Part shown: positions 16,214 to 24,314 of the stretch, piece after piece
How positions within the stretch are numbered: the stretch's first letter is position 1
Layout of the letters: each line of letters starts with the position of its first letter
The notes under the pieces: generated by a model
What the model saw: the letters and a program-made list of their open reading frames with translations, nothing else
The model's database searches: none
Told to the model about the DNA's origin: nothing
Program-made: the position numbers and the translations under genes
NCBI GenBank assembly: GCA_902607625.1
Contig: CACLKR010000003.1
Location: 10,001-74,000 of the forward strand
Direction of reading: 5' to 3'
Length of the DNA: 64,000 nt
From: an uncultured Pelagibacteraceae bacterium
Lineage (GTDB): Bacteria; Pseudomonadota; Alphaproteobacteria; Pelagibacterales; Pelagibacteraceae

Positions 16214-17479
16214 ATGATAAAATGTAGAAATTGTAAAAGTAATAAACTTAAAAAAATTATTATAGTAGGATCACAACCATTAAGTGGAGTTTTTTATAAA
16301 AAGAAAAAATTTAATTTAAAAAAATATCCACTAGATCTTTATAAATGCCAAACATGTAAGCTTATTCAACTTTATAAGACAGCAAAATCATATCAAATGT
16401 TTGGAAAAACTTATGAATATCGTACCTCTTTAAGTAAATTGATGATATCTCACATTAAAAAAAAAATTGAATATTTAAAAAAGAAAAATTTAATAAAATA
16501 TAATTCAGCTATTCTCGATATTGGAAGTAACGATGGTACTTTTCTAAATAATTTAAATAAATCAATGCAATTATTTGGAATAGATCCTACTGCGAAAAAA
16601 TTTAAAGATTTGTATAAAAAAAATATTACTGTTATCAATGATTTTTTCTCTAAAAAAAACATTGAAAATTTTCTTCAAAAAAAAATCCAATTTGATCTAA
16701 TAACTTCTTTTGCAATGTTTTATGACATTGATGAACCAAATTATTTTTGCAGGGATATCTATAAATTATTAAAGAAAAATGGTATTTGGGTTTTAGAGTT
16801 ATCTTATTTTCCTTTAATGTTAAAAAATTTAACATACGATCAAATTTGTCACGAACACGTTACATATTATACCTTAACAGTTTTTAAGAAAATTATTGAA
16901 AGACATAATTTGAGAATAATTGATGTTTCGCTTAACGAAATAAACGGGGGAAGCATTGAGATTATGTGCGCGAAAAAGAATAGTAAATTTAAAATAAATA
17001 AAAAAAAAATTAGTAAAATTCTTGTAGATGAAATGAAAATTAAGGATAAATCGTATAAAAATTTTAATAAACGCATAAATAGAGTTAAAACATTGTTACA
17101 AATGTTTTTAAATCTTAATTCAAAAAAGAAGATTGTTGGATACGGTGCTTCAACCAAAGGAAATGTCGTTTTAAATCATTGTAAAATTAAAAATACTCAG
17201 ATCAAAGCAATTTGTGATGGAAGTGTTAAAAAAATATCAAAATATACACCTGGGTCAAATATTCAAATTATTTCAAAAGAGGAAATGAGAAGAAAAAAAC
17301 CAGATTATTTATTAGTTCTAATATGGTCCTTTAGAAAAGAAGTTATTAAACAGGAATTAAATTTTTTAAAAAATGGTGGAAAATTAGTTTTTCATTTACC
17401 AAGATTCCATATTGTCAATATTAATAATTTTAAATCATATCTAAAAGAAGATTTTAAGAACTTGTCTTATGATTATTAA
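16214..17479 (+). CDS. SAM-dependent NDP-sugar C-methyltransferase (TylC3-like, three-part)
   Basis: The 421-residue protein has an N-terminal zinc-binding domain with CRNCKSNKL and CQTCKLIQL, a SAM-binding fold with ILDIGSNDGTFL, the family sequence ICHEHVTYYT, and a C-terminal domain with GYGASTKGNVVLNHC. This three-part layout belongs to enzymes that put a C-methyl branch on nucleotide-linked deoxysugars, usually at C-3. With RfbG and the cupin epimerase just upstream it suggests a branched 6-deoxysugar. A second protein of the same family is encoded at 24,315-25,532. Reaction position is not determinable here. Confidence 0.82.
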   Translation: MIKCRNCKSNKLKKIIIVGSQPLSGVFYKKKKFNLKKYPLDLYKCQTCKLIQLYKTAKSYQMFGKTYEYRTSLSKLMISHIKKKIEYLKKKNLIKYNSAILDIGSNDGTFLNNLNKSMQLFGIDPTAKKFKDLYKKNITVINDFFSKKNIENFLQKKIQFDLITSFAMFYDIDEPNYFCRDIYKLLKKNGIWVLELSYFPLMLKNLTYDQICHEHVTYYTLTVFKKIIERHNLRIIDVSLNEINGGSIEIMCAKKNSKFKINKKKISKILVDEMKIKDKSYKNFNKRINRVKTLLQMFLNLNSKKKIVGYGASTKGNVVLNHCKIKNTQIKAICDGSVKKISKYTPGSNIQIISKEEMRRKKPDYLLVLIWSFRKEVIKQELNFLKNGGKLVFHLPRFHIVNINNFKSYLKEDFKNLSYDY

Positions 17480-17506
17480 ATTTAAATTAATTTACTGGTA
17501 ACATTT

Positions 17507-18526
17507 ATGATTTTATCAATATGTATTCCAACATATAATCGAGTAAACCAATTAGACAATTGTTTAAACTCAATATTAATTTCGAAAAAAAATGTAGATA
17601 ATTTTGATTTTGAAATATGTGTTTCTGACAATAATTCTGAGGGAGACACAGAAAGTATAATTAAAAAATACAATAAAGAATTAAAAATTAAATATAATAG
17701 AAATGAGAAGAATCTTGGGTTTGCAATTAATGGAATTAAATCTATATCGATGGCCGAAGGTGAATTTTCTTGGATGATAGGAAATGATGACTTAATTTTA
17801 CCTAAAACATTATCAGTATTAAAAAATTTACTACAAGATAATTTAGATAAAGATTATTTTTTCATTAATTCCTATAATTTAGAATCAAGTTATCTAGATA
17901 AATTTCCAGTTCCTTTTAATACTAAAAATCTAAATTTTGAAAATATGAGAAAAATATCTTATATAAAAACTAGCAAACAAGTACCTTTTTGGGATGTCAT
18001 TGATCCAAAAGTTTCATGGGAATTCTTAATTAGTATTTTTTTGAGTCTTTTTAAAACAAAAAAATGGTTAAAATCAATTGATATACTTAATCAAGAAAGA
18101 ATTAAAGACACTGGGGTTTGGTCAAACTTTGATAATACTTGCTTACATCCAATCGTTATTGCTAATGCTTTTAAAAATTCCAAGGCATACATTTGCGCCG
18201 ATCCATTAAGTGTAAATTTAATAGGATACAGAGAATGGAGAAGCATGTATGAATTTGTGGAAATTGTTCGAATTCCAGAATTATTAGATTATTACAGAAC
18301 TCAAGGATTAAGCATAAAAAGTTATTTTTATTGTAAAAATTTTGCTTTAAGAAATTTTACTAATTATATGTTTAAAATAATAATTGGCGGCCAACAAATG
18401 GGGAAAAATTATTTAAATATCAAAAATCACATTTTAAAAAATTTATTTTATCCAAATGTTTATTTGTCTCTAATTTATTTTATTTTTAGAAAAATTTTTA
18501 AGATTTTAGGTTTTAAAACTCAATGA
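17507..18526 (+). CDS. GT2-family glycosyltransferase, abequosyltransferase-like
   Basis: This 339-residue protein opens ILSICIPTYNRVNQLDNCL and continues FEICVSDNNSEGDTESI, with a metal-binding IGNDD near residue 90. This spacing matches GT-A fold GT2 enzymes, and the opening resembles abequosyltransferases that use CDP-3,6-dideoxyhexoses. That would fit the surrounding CDP-sugar genes. The acceptor is presumably the lipid-linked repeat unit at the inner membrane. Its stop codon overlaps the start of a truncated epimerase stub. Confidence 0.75.
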   Translation: MILSICIPTYNRVNQLDNCLNSILISKKNVDNFDFEICVSDNNSEGDTESIIKKYNKELKIKYNRNEKNLGFAINGIKSISMAEGEFSWMIGNDDLILPKTLSVLKNLLQDNLDKDYFFINSYNLESSYLDKFPVPFNTKNLNFENMRKISYIKTSKQVPFWDVIDPKVSWEFLISIFLSLFKTKKWLKSIDILNQERIKDTGVWSNFDNTCLHPIVIANAFKNSKAYICADPLSVNLIGYREWRSMYEFVEIVRIPELLDYYRTQGLSIKSYFYCKNFALRNFTNYMFKIIIGGQQMGKNYLNIKNHILKNLFYPNVYLSLIYFIFRKIFKILGFKTQ

Positions 18527-18585
18527 AAATATTTTTAACGGGCGCTTCCGGGTTTATAGAAAAAAATTTAAAACAATTTAATTAG
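18523..18585 (+). pseudogene. N-terminal stub of an NAD-dependent epimerase/dehydratase
   Basis: ATG at 18523 overlaps the previous stop as ATGA and encodes MKIFLTGASGFIEKNLKQFN before TAG at 18583. The first residues are the start of an extended short-chain dehydrogenase: strand, then a G-x-x-G-x-x-G loop with the last glycine changed to glutamate. The rest of the protein is missing; rfbF starts 9 bp later. I read this as the remains of a deleted sugar epimerase gene. A functional 20-residue peptide is unlikely. Confidence 0.72.
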
Positions 18586-18593
18586 AAATAAAT

Positions 18594-19286
18594 ATGAAAG
18601 TTATTTTATTGGCAGGAGGTTTCGGAACTAGATTGTCTGAGCACACTAAAACAATACCCAAGCCAATGATTAATATAGCTGGTGAACCTATTCTTTTTCG
18701 TATTATGAAAATGTACGCCAAATATGGTTTTAAAGATTTTTATATTGCCTTGGGTTACAAGGGAGGAGTAATCAAAAAATTCTTTAATAAAAAATTTTTT
18801 GATTGGAATATAAATCTTATTCAAACAGGCAGAAACACCATGACAGGCGGAAGATTAAAAAGATTAAAAAAACATATTGGAAAAGAAACATTTATGATGA
18901 CTTATGGAGATGGATTATCTAACGTAAATTTGAAAAAGTTATTAAAATTTCATAAGAAAAATAAAAAGCTTGTAACATTAACAGCCGTAAGGCCTCCCGC
19001 TAGGTTTGGAGGCATAAAGCTTAAGGGGCAGCATGTAAGCTATTTCAAAGAAAAATCTAAACTTGATGAAGGATGGATTAATGGAGGTTTTTTTGTTATG
19101 GAACCAGAATTCTTAAAATTTATTAAAAGTGACAATACATATTTAGAGCGAGAACCCTTAGAGAAAGTGACTAAAAAGAAACAACTAGCAGCATATAAAC
19201 ATGAAGGATTTTGGCAGTGCATGGATACAAAAAGAGATAAAGATGAACTAAATAAAATTTTTAGTAATAAAAAAATTAAATTTTGA
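18594..19286 (+). CDS. rfbF: glucose-1-phosphate cytidylyltransferase
   Basis: The 230-residue product begins MKVILLAGGFGTRLSEHT and shows the RfbF hallmarks KPMINIAGEPILFRIMKMY, LGYKGGVIKKFF, TGGRLKRL, MTYGDGLSNV, GWINGGFFVMEPEF and GFWQCMDTKRDKDEL. It makes CDP-glucose from CTP and glucose 1-phosphate, feeding RfbG. It is shorter than typical RfbF (about 257), lacking most of the segment between the GYKG and TGGRLKR motifs, which may affect oligomer contacts or regulation. It lies 3 kb from rfbG, separated by other pathway genes, and its stop overlaps the next start as TTGA. Confidence 0.87.
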   Translation: MKVILLAGGFGTRLSEHTKTIPKPMINIAGEPILFRIMKMYAKYGFKDFYIALGYKGGVIKKFFNKKFFDWNINLIQTGRNTMTGGRLKRLKKHIGKETFMMTYGDGLSNVNLKKLLKFHKKNKKLVTLTAVRPPARFGGIKLKGQHVSYFKEKSKLDEGWINGGFFVMEPEFLKFIKSDNTYLEREPLEKVTKKKQLAAYKHEGFWQCMDTKRDKDELNKIFSNKKIKF

Positions 19287-20194
19287 ATTATAAAAAAAAC
19301 ATATTAATTGTTGGTGGTACTGGTTTTATCGGATACCATCTTGCAAAAAAATCTTTAAGAAAGGGATGGAGAGTTACTAGCGTCTCTTCAAAACCTCCGA
19401 AAAAAATTAGATATTTATCAAAAGTAAAATATATACTTTGTGATATTACAAAGAAAAAATCTTTGCAAAGAAATATTCAAAAAACTTTTGACTATGTTGT
19501 GAATCTTGGTGGGTATGTTGACCATACAAATAAGAAAAAAACTTTACAAAGTCATTATACAGGATGTAAAAATTTAACGGAAATTTTTTTAAGAAAAAAA
19601 CCTATTTCATTTGTTCAAATGGGCAGTAGTGTAGAATATGGAAATTCAAAATCACCGCAAAACGAAAGTATTATATGCAATCCAAAATCAATTAAAACAA
19701 TCTATGGAAAAGCCAAGCTCTTATCCTCGATCTATTTGATAGATCTTTTTAAAAAAAAAAATTTTCCATCTACAGTTTTAAGATTATATCTAGCATATGG
19801 ACCAAGACAAGATATAAATCGTTTCCTTCCAATTATAATAAAAGGTTGTATTAAAAATAAAAAATTTCCCTGTTCTAAAGGCAATCAATTAAGAGACTTT
19901 ATTCATGTAGATGATGTTGTAGATGCAATACTAAAATCCTTAATAAATAAAAATGCGAGAGGACAAATAATAAATATTGGATCTGGAAAGCCAATAAAAA
20001 TTAGAAGCATAATTGAAAATGTAGTAAAAATTTCAAAAGGTGGCCATCCTCAATTTGGAAAAATTAAATTTAGAAAGGACGAAATTTTGAAATTGTATCC
20101 AAGTATTAAAAAAGCAAAAAATAAAATTAATTGGAAACCAAAAATATTATTCGAGAAGGGGCTTAAATCAACAATCAAATTTTATAATGAGTAA
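19283..20194 (+). CDS. NAD-dependent epimerase/dehydratase (sugar-nucleotide reductase type)
   Basis: The 303-residue extended short-chain dehydrogenase has ILIVGGTGFIGYHLAKK, GSSVEYGNS and the catalytic tyrosine and lysine in IYGKAKLLS, then RLYLAYGPRQDINRFLP and RDFIHVDDVVDAI. It starts at TTG 19283, overlapping the rfbF stop, which keeps the glycine loop near the N-terminus. Coupling to rfbF suggests it acts on the CDP-4-keto-6-deoxy sugar, by 4-reduction or epimerisation as abequose- or tyvelose-type pathways do. The exact product is unknown. Confidence 0.8.
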   Translation: MNYKKNILIVGGTGFIGYHLAKKSLRKGWRVTSVSSKPPKKIRYLSKVKYILCDITKKKSLQRNIQKTFDYVVNLGGYVDHTNKKKTLQSHYTGCKNLTEIFLRKKPISFVQMGSSVEYGNSKSPQNESIICNPKSIKTIYGKAKLLSSIYLIDLFKKKNFPSTVLRLYLAYGPRQDINRFLPIIIKGCIKNKKFPCSKGNQLRDFIHVDDVVDAILKSLINKNARGQIINIGSGKPIKIRSIIENVVKISKGGHPQFGKIKFRKDEILKLYPSIKKAKNKINWKPKILFEKGLKSTIKFYNE

Positions 20195-21098
20195 ACAATC
20201 TATCAACCAATCTTTAGTGAGCATAATAATGAACTGTTTCAATGGAGAATCTTATTTAAATGAAAGTATCAAAAGTGCAATATCTCAAACTTATAAAAAT
20301 TGGGAGTTAATTTTTTGGGATAACAGATCGAAAGATAAAAGTGCAGAAATATTTAAAAGTTATAAAGATAAAAGATTTCGATATTTTTATTCTAGTGAAC
20401 ACACATCTTTGTACAAAGCTAGGAATCTTGCCATAGAAAAATGTAGAGGTGATTTTATTGCTTTTCTGGATGTAGACGACCTATGGAGTAAAGAGAAACT
20501 TGAATTGCAAATACCTTATTTTGATAGTCCAGAAGTAGGAGTTGTTTTTAGCAATTTATGGATGTTAAAAAAAAATACCACAAAAAAAAAATTATATATA
20601 AGTAGAAAATTACCTCGCGGAAAAATTTATAATAAATTAATTGAGAATTATAATGTTGGTATTTTAGCAAGCGTAATAAGAAAAAAATTTTATCTAAAGT
20701 TAAAGAAAAAATTTGATGAAAGATTTTCAATTATAGGTGATTTTGATTTATTTTTAAGACTTTCAAAAATATGTTTATTTGAGAGTGTTCAGGAACCCTT
20801 GGGGTCCTATAGATTGCATGGGAAAAATTTATCAATTATAAATAAAGAAAAAGAAATTGAAGAATTGGAAATTTGGTTAAGAGAAAATACATTTGATTTA
20901 AATGAATTTCAGAGAAGAAAAATACAGAAAGATATTGATTACAGAAAATTTGTAAATTTTAAAATTGATGGCAAATATAAGGAATGCACACATCTTCTAC
21001 TACACTCAAGCATAAATCCGCTCAATATAAAAAATTTAATTATATTTTTTGCACCAGTTTTTATATTAAAGAAATTGCTTTGGTATCATCAAGATTAA
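20187..21098 (+). CDS. GT2-family glycosyltransferase
   Basis: The 303-residue protein has the GT-A opening SLVSIIMNCFNGESYLNESI, WELIFWDNRSKDKSAEIF, and the DxD-type metal site FLDVDDLWSKEKLELQ, followed by VVFSNLWML and IGDFDLFLRLSKI. These are usual for GT2 enzymes adding a sugar to a lipid-linked glycan on the cytosolic side. It overlaps the preceding gene by 8 nt and ends 1 bp before the polymerase/ligase gene. Donor and acceptor are not predictable from sequence. Confidence 0.82.
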   Translation: MSKQSINQSLVSIIMNCFNGESYLNESIKSAISQTYKNWELIFWDNRSKDKSAEIFKSYKDKRFRYFYSSEHTSLYKARNLAIEKCRGDFIAFLDVDDLWSKEKLELQIPYFDSPEVGVVFSNLWMLKKNTTKKKLYISRKLPRGKIYNKLIENYNVGILASVIRKKFYLKLKKKFDERFSIIGDFDLFLRLSKICLFESVQEPLGSYRLHGKNLSIINKEKEIEELEIWLRENTFDLNEFQRRKIQKDIDYRKFVNFKIDGKYKECTHLLLHSSINPLNIKNLIIFFAPVFILKKLLWYHQD

Positions 21099-21099
21099 A

Positions 21100-22554
21100 A
21101 TGAATTTAGAAAAGAAAAATAACATTAATTATACTTTATTAACAAATTTAGTTTTTAGTTTTTTTCCAATAAGTTTTATATTAGGAAACTTAATTATTAA
21201 TTTGAATCTTTTATTGTTTTGTTGTCTCGGTATTTTTCATTTAAAATCAAGGATTTTAAAAATAAAATTTGATTTCGTAACAAAGATTATTTTTTTATTT
21301 TTTTTTATAGTTTTTTTTTCCACAGCTCTAAGTTTCCTAAAATTTTTATATATAGATGGATATGAGTACAACAATTTAAGCAGATTAATAAAATCTATAG
21401 CATTTTTTAGATTTTTTTTAATGTTAATAATTGTCTATCTTTTAACTGAGTTTGGTGTATTAAATTTCAAATATTTTTTTATTTCGGCTGCTTTTTTTCC
21501 AATCCTAGTATCTGTAGATGTGATTTTTCAATATTTTCTCGGTTTTGATTTGATAGGTATTAAAGGCTTTCATTCTTCATTAGGTCTTGAAGGCTCTCAT
21601 ATAGATGCGATTCCTGTTGGTAGATACAATACTGGATTTTTCGGTGATGAATTAATTGCTGGGGGCTATATAAAAAATTTTTCCTTTTTTTCAATACTTT
21701 TTCTTTCCTATAAATTTAAAAATAAAAATTATACAAGGTTTATTTTTACCCTACTAGCAATATGCGTTTTAGGTTTAGGAATACTCGTTTCTGGTAATAG
21801 AGTGCCATTGGTACTATTTTTACTTGGATTGCTTTTGGTTTTCTTATTCAATGTAAATTTAAAAAAAATAATACCAGTAAGCATTATAAGTTTATTTATA
21901 ATTTTTTATTTTATAGCTTCCGCTGATCCGTACAGAAAACATCAATTTCATGATCTTTATGGCAATATCAAGCAAGTAGTAATCGCACTAAATAAAGAAT
22001 TAATACATAAACAAAAATATATTGTTGGTGTTGAGACGGAAGGCGAAAAATTAAAAATAAAGGGAAATAATACGATAGCAGATGATTTCGAATTTTTTTG
22101 GGCGGAAAATATGGGAAGAGAAGGATATGTAGCGTTATATTTAACAGCGTTTGATCTTTGGAAAGAAAATAAGATATTCGGAAATGGAATGAAGTCCTTC
22201 AGGAAAGATTGTGTCAAGTTGCATCAACATAAAAATTATCGAATGTGTTCAAATCATCCTCATAATTATTATTTAGAAATTTTAGTAGAATCAGGAATTG
22301 TAGGTTTATTGTGCGCTGGAACATTGGCATTAATATTTTTAATTTTTATCTTTAAGAATTTTAAACTTATTAGAGGAAGCAATATAGAAAATTTTATTTT
22401 ATCAGCCTCTATAATAAGCTTAATTATTGAAGTATTTCCCTTTAGAAACACTGGTAGTATTCTTTCAACTGGTAATGCTACATATATAATAATAATTTCA
22501 TCCATTGTGCTAAGTTATAGCAGACAATTAAAACTCAAAATTTTTAAGCTTTGA
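21100..22554 (+). CDS. O-antigen ligase/polymerase-family membrane protein
   Basis: The 484-residue protein is made of many hydrophobic helices with one large periplasmic loop at roughly residues 270-400. The loop ends in SNHPHNYYLEILVESGIVGLL, the H-x-x-x-x family motif of Wzy/WaaL proteins, and LVSGNRVPLVLFLLGLLLVF is the typical preceding membrane segment. Such proteins polymerise repeat units or ligate finished O-antigen to lipid A core in the periplasm; which of the two cannot be settled. It is the last gene of this rightward run and converges on a leftward module 16 bp away. Confidence 0.82.
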   Translation: MNLEKKNNINYTLLTNLVFSFFPISFILGNLIINLNLLLFCCLGIFHLKSRILKIKFDFVTKIIFLFFFIVFFSTALSFLKFLYIDGYEYNNLSRLIKSIAFFRFFLMLIIVYLLTEFGVLNFKYFFISAAFFPILVSVDVIFQYFLGFDLIGIKGFHSSLGLEGSHIDAIPVGRYNTGFFGDELIAGGYIKNFSFFSILFLSYKFKNKNYTRFIFTLLAICVLGLGILVSGNRVPLVLFLLGLLLVFLFNVNLKKIIPVSIISLFIIFYFIASADPYRKHQFHDLYGNIKQVVIALNKELIHKQKYIVGVETEGEKLKIKGNNTIADDFEFFWAENMGREGYVALYLTAFDLWKENKIFGNGMKSFRKDCVKLHQHKNYRMCSNHPHNYYLEILVESGIVGLLCAGTLALIFLIFIFKNFKLIRGSNIENFILSASIISLIIEVFPFRNTGSILSTGNATYIIIISSIVLSYSRQLKLKIFKL

Positions 22555-22570
22555 GTTATAAAATTTTGCT

Positions 22571-23596
22571 CTAATTTATATATATTTCTTTTTGATTTTT
22601 TGAAGAAAGTATCATTTTTTTTATAATCAAATGGATTCTTTGGGCTGTAAAAAAATTAGGTTTTTGCACTTTATCTTTAATAATCCAAGTTGAAAATTTT
22701 TTTGAATTTTTATAAGTTGGCTTTATTCTAAAATCATTTTCTTTTTTTTTATTCTTAAACAAAATTTTCCTTAATTTATTTTTAGAATGCTGATTTGATG
22801 CAGTTAATTCAAAATCGTCAGATAAACTATTTAATTTAGTTTTTAAAAGATAGATTTTTTTATCTGATGTTATTTTTAATTGATGCGTGGGTTCAATATT
22901 TTTTTTAATTACACCTACCTTTACGTTCATTTTTACAGATAATCTATTATTAAAAAAAATAATCCCTTTTAAAACTTTTATTTTATCTTTTTTTTCTAAA
23001 AAGATATTTGATTTGACCGAAGTTATTTTGCCAAATAATAATTCTAAGTAATACAAAGCATGGCAAACGTAATTAAACATTATTCCACCGCCCTGAGAGT
23101 GATTTTCTTTCCACCCGGTTCGTGATATTTTTTTAATATTTATAACCCAATTAAGAAAAATTTCATTTATTTTGATTTTGTTGATAATTCTCTTTTTGAG
23201 AAAATTAAATGCATCTATTTCCGCAAATTCATAATTAACCATGTGAGATATATTTTTACTTTTCTTTATTAAATCACAGATCAAATCCGCTTCTTTATTT
23301 GAGCAAGTGAAAGGTTTCTCGCAAAATATATGTTTATTATTTTTTATTGCAAATTTAATAATATCTTTATGAAATATTGGTGGAGTAGCAATTACAATTG
23401 CATTTATTTTTTTATCTAAAATTAGTTTTTTCCAACTAGAATATATTTTAACACTTTTCGGAAGTTGTATTTTCTTTTTTTTGGATTTGAAAGAAAAGCC
23501 CGTTATATTGTATTTTTTATTTTTTAAAAAAGCTTTGTAAATTACATGATAACCAAAATTTTTACCAATTACACCAAGGTTTATTTTATTTTGCAT
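22571..23596 (-). CDS. Gfo/Idh/MocA-family oxidoreductase
   Basis: The protein of about 341 residues begins MQNKINLGVIGKNFGYHVIY, a Rossmann opening, followed by AIVIATPPIFHKDI and HIFCEKPFTCSNKEAD, the family EKP motif. The frame is open to 23734, but the extra 46 residues are unlike the family and lie inside the upstream gene, so I take ATG at 23596. It overlaps the GT2 gene by 11 nt. It presumably oxidises or reduces a sugar or sugar nucleotide for the glycan made by this leftward three-gene module. Confidence 0.8.
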   Translation of the reverse strand: MQNKINLGVIGKNFGYHVIYKAFLKNKKYNITGFSFKSKKKKIQLPKSVKIYSSWKKLILDKKINAIVIATPPIFHKDIIKFAIKNNKHIFCEKPFTCSNKEADLICDLIKKSKNISHMVNYEFAEIDAFNFLKKRIINKIKINEIFLNWVINIKKISRTGWKENHSQGGGIMFNYVCHALYYLELLFGKITSVKSNIFLEKKDKIKVLKGIIFFNNRLSVKMNVKVGVIKKNIEPTHQLKITSDKKIYLLKTKLNSLSDDFELTASNQHSKNKLRKILFKNKKKENDFRIKPTYKNSKKFSTWIIKDKVQKPNFFTAQRIHLIIKKMILSSKNQKEIYIN

Positions 23597-24308
23597 TTTT
23601 ATAAAAAATCGATGTTTTAATAATGTAAAGAAACCATCTTGTGTAGGGTAAAATAAATGAAAAAAGTTTAAATCTGCTTTTTCCTTTACTTCTCTCCATC
23701 CAAATTGTGGGAATTTCTGTAATTTTATAACCAAGGCGATGCGCTTTTGCGGTTAACTCTAAAGACAAAGTAAATCCTTTGTTAGATTCTATGTTAACTT
23801 TACTTATTAATTCTTTTGAAAATAATCTAAATGAATTTGTCGAATCTTTAATTGGAAAAGAAGTAAAGTTGTATAAAAAAAAAGATACTAATCTTGTTAT
23901 AAAGCCCTTTACAAAAGGATTTCCAGTCATTTTTCCACCTTTTACAAATCTACTTGGGCAGACTACATGGTAACCATCTTTAAATCTTTCGTAACAAGAA
24001 TTTATTATATTATGATTAATGTGATCGTCAGCCATAAAAATAAGAATAGCTTTTGCATCAGTGTTTTTAAAACCTGAAATTAAAGCATTGTTAAAACCTT
24101 TAGAAAAATTTTTTACGAATACTATTTTGTGATTATTAGGAAAATTCTCTTTTATAATTTTTAATGTTGGATCTTCATCATAATCAAAGCATACGAGAAT
24201 TTTAAAATTACATTTTACAGATGATAAAATATTTTTTATAGTTTTAATTATTATCTCGTCTTCATTAAATACTGGTATTAAAATATCAAGTTCATTATTT
24301 TCTTTCAT
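23586..24308 (-). CDS. GT2-family glycosyltransferase, dolichol-phosphate-mannose-synthase-like
   Basis: The 240-residue protein opens LDILIPVFNEDEIIIKTI, continues ILIFMADDHINHNIIN with a DD metal site, then VVCPSRFVKGGKM and DSTNSFRLFSKELI. This order resembles polyprenyl-phosphate mannosyl or glucosyl synthases, which transfer a sugar to a lipid phosphate. At the C-terminus there is only a single weakly hydrophobic segment (LPYTRWFLYIIKTSIFY). It may supply a lipid-linked sugar to the membrane GT39-type protein encoded at 25,595. It lies 6 bp after the C-methyltransferase gene. Confidence 0.8.
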   Translation of the reverse strand: MKENNELDILIPVFNEDEIIIKTIKNILSSVKCNFKILVCFDYDEDPTLKIIKENFPNNHKIVFVKNFSKGFNNALISGFKNTDAKAILIFMADDHINHNIINSCYERFKDGYHVVCPSRFVKGGKMTGNPFVKGFITRLVSFFLYNFTSFPIKDSTNSFRLFSKELISKVNIESNKGFTLSLELTAKAHRLGYKITEIPTIWMERSKGKSRFKLFSFILPYTRWFLYIIKTSIFYKNAK

Positions 24309-24314
24309 AACACA

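Noticed and set aside
22571-23734. Longer oxidoreductase frame starting at 23734
   Set aside because: The extra 46 residues overlap the upstream GT2 gene in another frame and do not look like the family N-terminus; ATG at 23596 precedes the Rossmann motif.
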